64,000 nt of DNA from Bacteroidaceae bacterium. Lineage in GTDB: Bacteria; Bacteroidota; Bacteroidia; Bacteroidales; Bacteroidaceae. Within the stretch, counting starts at the first letter, position 1, and every line of letters starts with the position of its first letter. Under the pieces are notes generated by a model. It saw only the letters and a program-made list of their open reading frames with translations. It was not told the DNA's origin and searched no databases. The stretch spans positions 62,001 through 126,000 of the forward strand of contig JAFUYT010000032.1 in assembly GCA_017470425.1 (NCBI GenBank). Reading direction: 5' to 3'. The position numbers and the translations under genes were made by a program. Of this stretch, positions 6,255-15,900 are shown one piece after another.

Positions 6255-7706
6255 ATGAAGCAACAGGAACTGATAGAACTACTGAAATACCTAATCTCGC
6301 TGCCCAAGGAGAACGAGTGGGTGGAGTTCAAGGTGGACAACGAAGATCCGATGATGATTGGGGAACGATTGTCTGCCTTGGCAGATAGTGCGTGCTTGGA
6401 GGATGAGCCTTTCGGGTATCTGGTGTATGGCGTGGTGGACGAGACGCACGAGGTGGTGGGGACAAAATTCAGGGCCAAGATAGCAAAAAAAGGGAACGAG
6501 GATCTGGAGATGTGGCTGCTGAACAGGCTGAACCCGAGGATAGACCTGCAGGTGTACGAGTTTGACTACGAGGAAGGGAAGCACATCTCGCTGTTTAAGA
6601 TTCCTGCTGCGGTGGACCGTCCGGTGAAGTTTCTGAACGTGGCTTATGTGCGGATCAACTCGTGCACGAGGAAGCTGATGGACTATCCGGAGAAGGAGGC
6701 GAAGATATGGCGGAACGTGCCCAAGGCGAAGTTCGAGGCGGGCATCGCGATGCGGGAGCTGAGGAGCGAGGAGGTGTTCTCGTACTTGTCAGCGCAGGAC
6801 TTCTTCGACCTGCTGGATATTCCTTTACCATCGACTAGAGACGCGATGCTGGAGAAGTTCGAGAGCGAGGCGGTGATTGTGCGGAGCGGTGCGATGTGGG
6901 ATATCACGAATCTGGGGGCGATGCTGTTTGCGAAGGACTTGAGTCAGTTCGGACCGCTGAAGCGAAAGATGATCAGGATTATTACGTACAAGGGCACGAA
7001 CAGGCTGGACACGTTGAAGGACGAGTTTTTCGCGAAGGGCTATGCGCTGTCGTTCGAGGATGCAATTAAGTGGATTGACAGTCAGACTCCGACGCCTGAG
7101 CGTATCGGCCCTGCACGACGGAATACGGAGCGGACGTATCCGGTGAAGTCGATTAGGGAGCTGTTCGGGAACATCGTGGTGCACCAGAATTTCGAGGAGG
7201 AAGGTTTCCCGACGGTGGAGATTTTTGAGGACCGGATAGAGTTCTCTAATCCGGGGACGCCACTGATAAGTGTGGACAGGTTTATTGATGAGTATAAGTC
7301 GCGGAACGACGTGCTGACGGACATCATGCGACGGATGGGTTTCTGCGAGGAGAAGGGAAGTGGTATGGACAAGGCGGTGATGTCGAACGAGAGTTTTGTA
7401 CTGCCTGCGATTGAGATCCGGGTGCAGGAGAACCGTACGGTGGTGATTCTGTTTGCGCGGAAGACGTGGGCGGAGACGAACCGCAGTGAGCGGCTGCTGG
7501 CGTGCTATCAGCATGCATGTATCAAGTATGTGAACCATCAGGTGATGTCGAACCAGAGCCTGCGGGAGCGGTTCAACATCGAGGAACAGAACGCGGCGAT
7601 GGTGTCGCGGGTGATTCGGGACGCGATTGACGAGGGCCTGGTGAGGGAAGAGAATCCAGACAATGCGTCGCGGAAGTTCAAGCGGTATATTCCGTATTGG
7701 GCATAG
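6255..7706 (+). CDS. AlbA_2 (Schlafen-type) domain ATP-binding regulator
   Basis: A 483-residue protein with the architecture often annotated as a putative DNA-binding regulator or RecG-related helicase. An N-terminal AlbA_2 domain (about 10-130, with NEWVEFK and YLVYGV) is followed by a middle region and an HATPase_c_4 domain (about 290-400, with FPTVEIFEDRIEFSNPG and the MGFCEEKGSGM loop). A C-terminal winged-helix-like tail follows. The start is the ATG of MKQQEL; the in-frame TTG 18 nt upstream overlaps the direct repeat and is less likely. It stands alone on the plus strand beside repeat locus 1 and is less GC-rich than its neighbours. Such proteins are accessory genes, often near mobile DNA, with no firm biochemical role. 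Confidence 0.75.
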   Translation: MKQQELIELLKYLISLPKENEWVEFKVDNEDPMMIGERLSALADSACLEDEPFGYLVYGVVDETHEVVGTKFRAKIAKKGNEDLEMWLLNRLNPRIDLQVYEFDYEEGKHISLFKIPAAVDRPVKFLNVAYVRINSCTRKLMDYPEKEAKIWRNVPKAKFEAGIAMRELRSEEVFSYLSAQDFFDLLDIPLPSTRDAMLEKFESEAVIVRSGAMWDITNLGAMLFAKDLSQFGPLKRKMIRIITYKGTNRLDTLKDEFFAKGYALSFEDAIKWIDSQTPTPERIGPARRNTERTYPVKSIRELFGNIVVHQNFEEEGFPTVEIFEDRIEFSNPGTPLISVDRFIDEYKSRNDVLTDIMRRMGFCEEKGSGMDKAVMSNESFVLPAIEIRVQENRTVVILFARKTWAETNRSERLLACYQHACIKYVNHQVMSNQSLRERFNIEEQNAAMVSRVIRDAIDEGLVREENPDNASRKFKRYIPYWA

Positions 7707-7775
7707 GATAGTTGGTTCAGACGACGCGCCAGCCCTGTAGCTGGTTGAAAGTTTACGTTTGTCCGCTGCAACGAA

Positions 7776-7805
7776 AATGTCCCGCGCTTCGCAGCGCAGG
7801 ACATT
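7776..7805. terminator. Hairpin after the AlbA_2 gene
   Basis: AATGTCC pairs with GGACATT and GCGC with GCGC around TTCGCA (stem 7+4 bp with one mismatch). There is no clear U-tract. It may end the AlbA_2 transcript from one side and the small-peptide transcript from the other. Confidence 0.45.
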
Positions 7806-7856
7806 CTAAACAATTATAACTAACAGCCAGGAGCCAAGCCCCTGGTGCGGGGTAAA

Positions 7857-7886
7857 GCTGCCCGCGGCGCTCCGCCGCCGGGCAGC
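7857..7886. terminator. GC-rich hairpin after small peptide 1
   Basis: GCTGCCCG pairs with CGGGCAGC and GGCG with CGCC around CTC, a nearly perfect 12-bp stem. It lies 18 nt past the stop of the peptide gene at 7904 on the minus strand and could stop or stabilise that mRNA. Confidence 0.5.
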
Positions 7887-7903
7887 TATCTCGATGACAG
7901 GGA

Positions 7904-8086
7904 TTACTCATCCCAGATGTTCCAGTCGCTGGACTTGGTGTCGGAAGCGCCGCCTCCGAAATCGCCTTCACCTTTCTCGACACCATCAAGGCCGGTTACA
8001 CTTCCTACGGAATTCTGCATGAGGTGACTTTCCAGCGTGATGGGCGTCACTTGCAGTACGGGCTCTATATATGCTTTCTTTTCCAT
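7904..8086 (-). CDS. Small peptide 1, C-terminal DTKSSDWNIW motif
   Basis: Sixty residues starting MEKKAYIEPVLQV, no cysteines, no obvious signal peptide. The centre is Gly/acidic and the end is SDTKSSDWNIWDE. It closely parallels the peptide at 12773-12946 in its start (M-x-K-x-Y-I-x-P) and its end (DTKSxDWxIW), while the middle differs. It lies 154 nt after the large secreted protein at 8241 on the same strand. I do not know a function. Lys-Tyr-x-x-Pro starts are common in unnamed short Bacteroidales proteins beside surface proteins (recollection, not checked). A cofactor, secretion chaperone or peptide signal are all open. Confidence 0.7.
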   Translation of the reverse strand: MEKKAYIEPVLQVTPITLESHLMQNSVGSVTGLDGVEKGEGDFGGGASDTKSSDWNIWDE

Positions 8087-8240
8087 TGTTGTCTGATACG
8101 TTTAATAATTTATGTTTAATTCATGATTTAATTTATGGTCAATTCATGTAGAATAAAACTACACGTATCAAGGTTTGTCATGTCTCTTTCTTACATGAAT
8201 TAACCACGAATTACGCCATCAATTTTTCACGAATTCTTGA

Positions 8241-11200
8241 TTACTTTACTAGAACCTTATGGCCGTTGATGATATTCACACCCTTCTGTGCCTTGTTGAG
8301 GCGCTGGCCAGCGAGGTTGTAGATGACGGCACTCTCTTGTGGTGCAGCTTCAATGCTCTCGATGGCCGTGGGCAGGTCATCCACGAAGAACGTGAGAGCC
8401 TTGGCTGGAGCATCCTGTGCAATCTGGATGTATGCGCGGTAGGGATTGATGGTTGCACCAGCCTCGCCCACAGAATAGATCTTGTTGCTGCTCAGCACGT
8501 AGTTCTTTTCTGCATTGGTGATATCCTTTGCGGTGTAAGCACCTTTCAGCGATGCCTCGCTCTTCACGGCATCCGTAACAGCGGCAGCAGCCACAGCCAC
8601 GTCGCTCAGCGTAATCTCTGACTTAGCAGAAGAAGAGCGCATCAGGAACGGTACGTTTGCCGTGCTGGCATCAACGGAAGTGAAGCCCAGGGCTCCCGTC
8701 TCAGCATCATAGCTGTCGAGCACTGCAATCTTATCCACGCCGCTCACAGCGAACGGATAGACTGCAGTTGCCCAGCGGTTAGCGGTCAGAGAGCGGGTAA
8801 TCTTCACAGAGGGATAGGTGCCGGGGGCATACTTCGCCATAGCGGCATCGTCGGCAAACTCGAGGTACTGGTTGGTGGCCTTCTTCAGCTCAACATCAGT
8901 GAACACGATGTTATTGGGGCTACTGATAGAGAAGATATAGTTGCCAGCTTCGCCAGTTACAAAGAGAATCTCCATAGAAGTCAGACCGGCAGTATTTGTG
9001 GCATTGCCTTTAATATCCTTGTCAGCCTTACCCAGACTGATTGAAGCCATTCCGTCGGAACTCTTCAGTACAGAAACATTGATGTTACCTCGTGTCTCGT
9101 TGTTCCAGCCTGCAACTTTCAAGCTCAACTTGTAAATGGTGTTAGCCTTCAGAGGTATTTCGTAGCCTTCATCGTTACCATAGGTTGCACCACCAGACCA
9201 TGCGAAGAGAGCTGTCTTATCAGTAGCGTCAGCAAGACCGGGGAACGTGGCCTCTGTCTTCAGAATCTGACGGATATTGTCACCTGACGTCCAACCTGGG
9301 ATCTTGGTGCCGTTTGTACTGGTCTCCTGGACTTCTCTCGTTGAGAAGGTGCCATCGTAGAAGGCGTTCAGCTCTTCATCATTGACATCCCAAACAATAG
9401 CCTCAAGTGCATCCTTCGTGCCATTGATCGCGGGCTTGGTCGTGGAGTTGGCGTAGGCGTTCTTGGCAGCATTCAAAGCTGCTATTCCTGCCACATTATT
9501 GTAAGGTGCATATTCGCCTGCTTCGAAACCAATCTTAGCCTCTACGGTATTGATGGCAGCAAGCAATGCGGCCTTCTCCTCTGCGGTAGCCTCTGCGGCA
9601 GCCTGCTTGGTATATTTCACATCGCGGAACATAATCCAGCTGGCATCGGTGCTTGCGGCTGCAATCTTGATGGTCAGGTTACCGCTTCCATCTGCCTCGC
9701 CCGTAGCTTCGAAGGAGCCTTCGAAGAAACGTGTTTCCTCAACGCGGGTGCCCGTGCAGTTCGTGGCATCGCCTTCACCCACTTGCAGAGTTACACCAGT
9801 GGGAGCAGTTGTAGCATCTTCGCCGTATGCGGTTGTGTTCTTTGCCATCGAGATGAAAGCAGATACCTTGTAGGTCTCATAGGGCTCAACGGCAACCGTG
9901 GCAGTCATCACCTTGTCGGCAAGGCCACTGGCATTATCGCCCCAGTATTCTATTGCAGGAACAACGAGGTTGGGATTACCAGAATCGCCAGTCGTTGACC
10001 AAGAGTTCACGTGGTAGCTATCCCAGTTGCGAGCAGCCACATCCCATGCGCTGATAAGGAAGTCATCCACGCTGGCAGTGGAGCGCCAGCCATTACCCAG
10101 CGTACTGGTGGCAAACGTTGTGGCCTCGCTGTCCGTCCAGGAGTTGTCGGCATACTTGCTTTCAGCAGCAGTGACAGCCGCGGAGAAAGTCGAATATGCC
10201 TCTGTCGTATAGACATTGGTCTTACTCATGATGTCGTTGGCCTTGTCAATGGCAGCCTTACCAGTCGTGTAAGCATTCTTGCTGGCGGTGGCATTATTAA
10301 TAGCTGTGCGTAGAGCGTTGTAAGTTGCTACAGTGTTTGCAGCCTCAAAGGCATCCTTGGCGGAAGCCTGAGCGGAAGCAACGTCTGCATTCATCTTGCC
10401 ATCAACGATTTCAGCGAGAATCGCAGTGGCCTCGGCAGAGGTAACAAAATTACCCTTATAGTAGAGGTGGAAGTCGTCGGCACCGGCCCATTTGTTACTA
10501 CCACATTCTGCATAGAAACCAAGACGAACGGCATCAGTGTTTGTCTTCTCAAAGGGAACTTCTGTCCAACTCCAGCCATTATCTAAAGTACCACCGCTAT
10601 TACCATCTTTATTGATGTTTGTGCTAGCAAGATTGGTGCCATTTTGGCTAACGTAGATATTAGCTGTGCCAAGCCCAGAGATACCGCGAGTTGCAGCGGT
10701 TACCAGATAGCGACCTGCGGGCAGATCCGAAATTTCTTGATACGCATTAATGTTTGCATTATACCTGTCAAAGTAGGTGTTATCGGGTGCGCCAGTATAT
10801 TGCTGTCCAGAATTGGTATTTCCGCCTGTCCAACCATCGGTGTTTGTCACAGCAGCATTGCTAATCTTGAACGTATAGTCAAACACATGATCCTCTGTGG
10901 GCTGTGCGCCGCTTGTAACGTATGTCTGGCGAGCTGACTCCAGCGTGTTGTAATCACTCGTCAGATCTTCTGCTGTCGTACGGGTTTCTATGTTAGTTGT
11001 AGCCATGCTGATAGCAGCCTCTATGTCGGTCTTTGTTCCTGTGGAATTGGTCTTCTCTGAAGTAACAAAAGTGATATGTGCTTTGACCTTAGCATATGCC
11101 TCTTTCGTCGCATTCGCATTCTCAATAGCAGTCTCCAGTGTACTTACAGCAGCCTCTAAAATAGTCTTTGTCTCAGGCGTAACAACTAAATCATCTAATG

Positions 11201-12677
11201 TACCTTGCAAAGAGGTCTTTACCGCTGTTGGAACTTCATCTCCATCGATAATAGCCTGCACGTCATCTTGTAAGTCGGAGATGTGGTTTTTCAGCGTAGA
11301 AGGGTCAAAGCCGAAATAACTCAGCGTCCAGTTGTCGCAAGCTATCCAGTTGGCATAGGTACCCAGAGATGTGCCACCATCTGTAGAACCAACACCCTTG
11401 AATCCCAGAGTTAAGCTTCCATTCTCGACTTTAACCGTTGTAGTCTTGTATTCTGCACCATCACCATCAAATGCGCCATTCTTTGTGTTTGCCCAAGCTT
11501 TTCCAGAGTTTTCACCAGAAGTTCCATAAAGCCATACACCCTTTTCATCATCGATATAATAGGGACCACCATGCTTCTTATTTGAGTAAGCCGTATTATT
11601 TGCTGAGAACGTTTCAGCAGAGCCCTGCATCACAGCAATGATGGCTGCTTTTATCGTGTATTCACCATTAGGAAGGCTTGAAAGGGTTTGGTAAACATCA
11701 AAGTTCTTCTGATTATATCCGCCATTCCAGCCGTTACGCCACTTCTCCAGGAACCCACCAGTAAAATTGGCTTGAGAAGAGGTTTGGCGTTGATATGCGT
11801 TGCCGTCACCACCTGTTGTTGTCCAACCACTAATATCGCTATCAAAATTGGGATTCGTAATTAGTGACGTGACATCCTGCGAGTTGGCATCCTTAAATGA
11901 ATGCATTGCTTCTTCCAATGCTACAATGGCTGCATTCTTGTCAGATATAGTTTCCTTACCTGTAGCTGCATTAATAGCAGCACTTAAATCGTCTAAACCA
12001 TTCTCAACCCAATCCTCATTATCATCGTATAGTGATTGTGCAGTGGTTAGAATCGTGCTATAATACGACGAACCGTCATAGGTCAACGTAAAGTCGTCAA
12101 TACCAAATTTAAAGTTATCAGCGGTACGTGATGCAGTAACCTCTATCGTCGCATAGGGAGTCGAGGCGGTTACAGTAAAGTTGATTGTATAATTTGTCCA
12201 ATCTGTATCAAGATTGCTGCCAACAGTAATACTCTGAGATTGTCCTGCTACAGACACAGAGGCTGTACCACCTGTTGCACCACTTGTGCTCGAGTATGCT
12301 GTAGCATAGAAAGACAATGTATAGGAACCAGGACGCAAATTTGACAACGTTTGGCGAAGATTTAACGTAGCATTTGCCCAGCGCATACGTGTGAAATATG
12401 CCTTTTCTCCTCCATGGGCTGACCATGTTTTGTTATCTTGCGTCATAGAACCAACGTATGTCATACCATTTTGGTCATTGGTTGCAGATTGCGTCCATTC
12501 TACACTCCAGCCATTGGGCTTTTCAACGCCACGGTCAGAATTGATATTAAGGAAGCGTTGGTACTCCCCTTCAAATCCGGCATTCGTCAGGTACGTGCTC
12601 GTCACATCCGTCTGTCCCCATAAGTTACCCCCCCCAATCACAAGACTGGCAAGGGCCATGAGTAATTTTCGTTTCAT
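8241..12677 (-). CDS. Giant secreted multi-module surface protein, paralogue B
   Basis: A 1478-residue protein with a signal peptide (MKRKLLMALASLVIGGGNLWGQ, about 1-21). Repeating modules follow: beta-sandwich domains of carbohydrate-binding type, opened by phrases such as NPNFDSDISGWTT and closed by YQTLSSLPNGEYTI, alternate with Ala-rich helical FIVAR-like spacers. The last 80 residues end in IYNLAGQRLNKAQKGVN and a short basic strand, like type A sorting tails of type IX secretion cargo. Start chosen at 12677 (MKRKLL): the longer frame to 12752 has no signal peptide and crosses a hairpin. It is the second of two paralogues, each with a small peptide gene behind it. Glycan binding is inferred from the fold pattern; no catalytic domain was recognised. 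Confidence 0.8.
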   Translation of the reverse strand: MKRKLLMALASLVIGGGNLWGQTDVTSTYLTNAGFEGEYQRFLNINSDRGVEKPNGWSVEWTQSATNDQNGMTYVGSMTQDNKTWSAHGGEKAYFTRMRWANATLNLRQTLSNLRPGSYTLSFYATAYSSTSGATGGTASVSVAGQSQSITVGSNLDTDWTNYTINFTVTASTPYATIEVTASRTADNFKFGIDDFTLTYDGSSYYSTILTTAQSLYDDNEDWVENGLDDLSAAINAATGKETISDKNAAIVALEEAMHSFKDANSQDVTSLITNPNFDSDISGWTTTGGDGNAYQRQTSSQANFTGGFLEKWRNGWNGGYNQKNFDVYQTLSSLPNGEYTIKAAIIAVMQGSAETFSANNTAYSNKKHGGPYYIDDEKGVWLYGTSGENSGKAWANTKNGAFDGDGAEYKTTTVKVENGSLTLGFKGVGSTDGGTSLGTYANWIACDNWTLSYFGFDPSTLKNHISDLQDDVQAIIDGDEVPTAVKTSLQGTLDDLVVTPETKTILEAAVSTLETAIENANATKEAYAKVKAHITFVTSEKTNSTGTKTDIEAAISMATTNIETRTTAEDLTSDYNTLESARQTYVTSGAQPTEDHVFDYTFKISNAAVTNTDGWTGGNTNSGQQYTGAPDNTYFDRYNANINAYQEISDLPAGRYLVTAATRGISGLGTANIYVSQNGTNLASTNINKDGNSGGTLDNGWSWTEVPFEKTNTDAVRLGFYAECGSNKWAGADDFHLYYKGNFVTSAEATAILAEIVDGKMNADVASAQASAKDAFEAANTVATYNALRTAINNATASKNAYTTGKAAIDKANDIMSKTNVYTTEAYSTFSAAVTAAESKYADNSWTDSEATTFATSTLGNGWRSTASVDDFLISAWDVAARNWDSYHVNSWSTTGDSGNPNLVVPAIEYWGDNASGLADKVMTATVAVEPYETYKVSAFISMAKNTTAYGEDATTAPTGVTLQVGEGDATNCTGTRVEETRFFEGSFEATGEADGSGNLTIKIAAASTDASWIMFRDVKYTKQAAAEATAEEKAALLAAINTVEAKIGFEAGEYAPYNNVAGIAALNAAKNAYANSTTKPAINGTKDALEAIVWDVNDEELNAFYDGTFSTREVQETSTNGTKIPGWTSGDNIRQILKTEATFPGLADATDKTALFAWSGGATYGNDEGYEIPLKANTIYKLSLKVAGWNNETRGNINVSVLKSSDGMASISLGKADKDIKGNATNTAGLTSMEILFVTGEAGNYIFSISSPNNIVFTDVELKKATNQYLEFADDAAMAKYAPGTYPSVKITRSLTANRWATAVYPFAVSGVDKIAVLDSYDAETGALGFTSVDASTANVPFLMRSSSAKSEITLSDVAVAAAAVTDAVKSEASLKGAYTAKDITNAEKNYVLSSNKIYSVGEAGATINPYRAYIQIAQDAPAKALTFFVDDLPTAIESIEAAPQESAVIYNLAGQRLNKAQKGVNIINGHKVLVK

Positions 12678-12728
12678 TTTCGTTGAATAAGTTATAATGA
12701 TTAGTATGATGTCTTGAAAAGGGATGGA

Positions 12729-12755
12729 CCTGTGTGCGTGAGGTACGCACACAGG
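12729..12755 (-). terminator. Perfect hairpin between small peptide 2 and paralogue B
   Basis: CCTGTGTGCGT, loop GAGGT, ACGCACACAGG: 11 bp, no mismatch. It lies 18 nt past the stop of the peptide at 12773 and 52 nt before the ATG of the large protein at 12677. The tract after it is CCCTTTTC rather than a long T-run, so it may be an attenuating or mRNA-stabilising hairpin. Confidence 0.6.
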
Positions 12756-12772
12756 CCCAAAAAGATTTGTGA

Positions 12773-12946
12773 TTACCAGATGTCCCAGTCGTTGGATTTG
12801 GTGTCTGAGTCCATTCCACCTTCGGATTTTCCTCCGTAGTTCACGTCTGTTACATCACCGCTGGTATGTGCTGAAGCATCTAATAGCTGCTCACGGGTAT
12901 TGAGCACCAGCATTTGTGTACTGGGATTGATATATGTCTTTTTCAT
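12773..12946 (-). CDS. Small peptide 2, C-terminal DTKSNDWDIW motif
   Basis: Fifty-seven residues starting MKKTYINPSTQMLVL and ending SDTKSNDWDIW. The ATG at 12946 lies 27 nt after the stop of the large secreted protein at 12974. It shares with the 7904 peptide both the Lys-x-Tyr-Ile-x-Pro start and the Trp-rich end, with a divergent centre, so the pair is a real family. The repeated gene order (large protein, small peptide, large protein, small peptide) makes a functional link likely. No function is known to me. Confidence 0.75.
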   Translation of the reverse strand: MKKTYINPSTQMLVLNTREQLLDASAHTSGDVTDVNYGGKSEGGMDSDTKSNDWDIW

Positions 12947-12973
12947 AATGCGAGTCTATTTATTCTCTTTTCT

Positions 12974-15900
12974 TTATTTAATAATTACTTTCTTCCCGTT
13001 CACGATGTTCACGCCCCTCTGAGCCTTGCTCATACGTTGACCGGCGAGGTTGTAGATGATAGATTCCTCAGCGACATGGCTATTTATTTCGCTGATATTT
13101 GTGGTTAGACCATCAATTATCAGGTTTGCTTTCACGGGTGCAACAGTTTTCTTCTGGAAATATGCACGGAAGGGCTTAGCAGAGTCTGTGCCATCGGACT
13201 CGAAGATTTTCTGAATACCTCCCTGAGTAGCCATGAAGTAGTCGCCATTAGCGAATGTGGTGTTGTCATAGACACCCACATAATCGAAGTTGGTACCAGT
13301 TACGGCAACGGCACTTGTGGGAGCCTCGATGCTTACGCCCTCGATAACTTTCTGCGTTGAAGCAACGGTGGCCTTCACCAAGACAGGGACATTGGCTGTG
13401 ATTGCACCAGAACTAATCGTAGTGAACGTCAAGTCAGCAGAATTTACGTCAGCAGAATTCTCGCTATATCCATATACAACAGACCCTGCTCCAAAGATGG
13501 ACTGGACTTGAACGGCTGTGAGGTCGAAGGGAACGACAACGGTATTGTAACCTGCCTTGATGGTACGCTTCCAAGTTACTGTAGCCAACTCGCCATCATT
13601 GTCGGAAATCTCGTCAGCCATGTTCGAAGCCTCATCTAGGGTTGTCTTCGTGGTCTTATCCTCGTCAGAAAGGAGTTCGGCATCTGCAAGGGATACCCAC
13701 TGGTATTTCTGTGCAGCAGCGGCAGAAATAGTCAGCGTCACGTCTCCTGCCTCGCTGACAGTGAAGGGCAGGAAGCGCCACTGCCAACCGGCACCCTTGT
13801 TGTCCTCTGTGCTCGCACCTGCACTCTTGCGGAAGGTGTCGCTGTCGCTCCAGCTGGCGTCACCACTGGTGGTAATACCACGTGTGTTATTGAATGCCGT
13901 AGGAAGGCCGACGGTATTAGCGGTAGCAGAAGAGGCAATGGAGCCTGTGATGCCTGCGGAGCCACGAGCAGCCAATTTCAGCACATAGTTGCCAGCGGGA
14001 AGATTGTTGGCAATTTTCTGATACTGTACCGTCCAAGCATCAGAGTCCCAACCAGCGGAAGCCTGCTCATAGTAGGTACGAGTGGTGTTACTCCAGTGCT
14101 CGCTGCTCAGAGTTTGAGCGGTTGCAGCATTGCCATTCACGGTAGCAGTGGGCGTCCAAGTGCTGAAGTCGCCAATCTTGGATGTTAGGGAGTAGATGTA
14201 ATTTGTTGCCACGTAGTCGGCGGTTGCTACGCGGATGGCGGGTTCGTCGGTTGTTGCCTTCGAAGCAGCCTCAGCAGCGGTGTTAGGTGATGTAATGCCT
14301 GCACCAGTATAAATGCTGGTAGCTAAGAGGTCTGCCTCTGCCTTTGCGGTTGTCACACCTGCGCGGCTGTTGGCATACGTGTTCCAACTGGCAACGCCAT
14401 TCTTAAAGGTAGTGGTCAGCGAAGTCAGGTTGGATGTTGCTGTCTCAAACTTCTCCTGCGATTCCTCTGTTTCTACTACGGATGTAGGATAAGTGGTCGT
14501 GACTGCTGTGCTCAGATTACTGCGGTCTGTTCCTGCAACATTGGTATAGGTTGCATCTGAGAGAGCATCAGTAGCAGCTTCTAAAGCGTTCTCATACTCC
14601 TCACGATATACCGCCAACGCATCATCGCCAAAGAATTTTATCTTGAAGTCACGGAAGATGGTCCACTTGTCGGTGGCTGTATCTTCGTTCTTGAAGCCAA
14701 TCCTTACGTCAGTCGGCTCATCTAAAGTAATCTTGATGGAATTCAAATACAAACCTGCGTTGAAGGAAGCTTCAGCTTGAGCTGTATTATTTTCACCGTT
14801 AGAAATAGGCAATACTTGAACCGTCTCGCTGTTCGCATAGAGATATGTATTATATGTTCCTGCACGGTGGAATGCGCTTACCTCAATGTTATAGTTACCT
14901 GAGGGGAGTTCAGGAGCTATCTGATAGAAATCAAAGTTTGCTTGGTAGAATTCAGAACAGTTATTTGCATATTTGGGATAAGAAGGATTGGTATTTGTGG
15001 CAATCGTCCATAAAGTCAAATCGCCACTATTGCGCATAGAAGCATTGTAGAGCATGGCATCTGTGAGGTCGAGGTATTGTCCTTTAATCAGAGAAATATT
15101 GCCTGCAAAGGTGGAGCCTGCTGTACGCAATTCTGTGATGGCGGCATTTACGCTCTCTATTGTAGTGGCAGCATTCAGGGAAACTTCCGCTGCGGCAACA
15201 TCGCTATCAAGCGTGCTGAAGGAAGAATCCCCCTCTCTGTCAGTGAACTTAGTCGTCTGCGATTTTAATGCAAGGACATTGGTCTTCACATCCATAAAGC
15301 GATTATACACTACACGTATTGCTTCTGCGTTTGCAATAGCATCATTCAGCGCATTAATGGCATCAGTATATTGTTTTGACTTAGTATATTCTGCGCTCTC
15401 TTTTTCTGAAGCTAAAGCAGTTAATGCAGACTTCACTGCTGTGGGAAGATCACTCAGTTCAGCCTCTGTGCGAGTATTAGATACTGCTGTCGCTAACAAT
15501 GGCGCATACGGTGAGAGATCTATTCCATAGAACTTCACCACAAAGTTGTCGGCACATATCCAGTTAGCTGTGGTGCTTACTGTTTTCAAACCGAAAGTTA
15601 CATCCACATCGCCAGGGCTGAGGAATTCTGTATCAAAATGCTTGGATACACCATTGCCAGTAGAAAGAGCTGCAGTATAGTCCACGCCACTAGCTGTAAT
15701 GTAGAGTAATGCACCCGTTGTTTCTGCAGAAGCATTACCCTGATTAACGGCAATAGCATCTGCCTCTAAGACGTACTTCCCTTCCGGTAGCCCAGATACA
15801 ATTTGATACAGTTGGCCATCGCCAAGAGCAGTGTTACCGCTCCTCCATGCTTCTATGAAGTTGCTTATCTTGACATTCTCATCTTCGTCTTTGTATTTAT

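Noticed and set aside
8241-12752. Longer start for the large surface protein at 12752
   Set aside because: The 25 extra residues have no signal peptide and are encoded by the perfect hairpin at 12729-12755; MKRKLL at 12677 gives a proper signal sequence.
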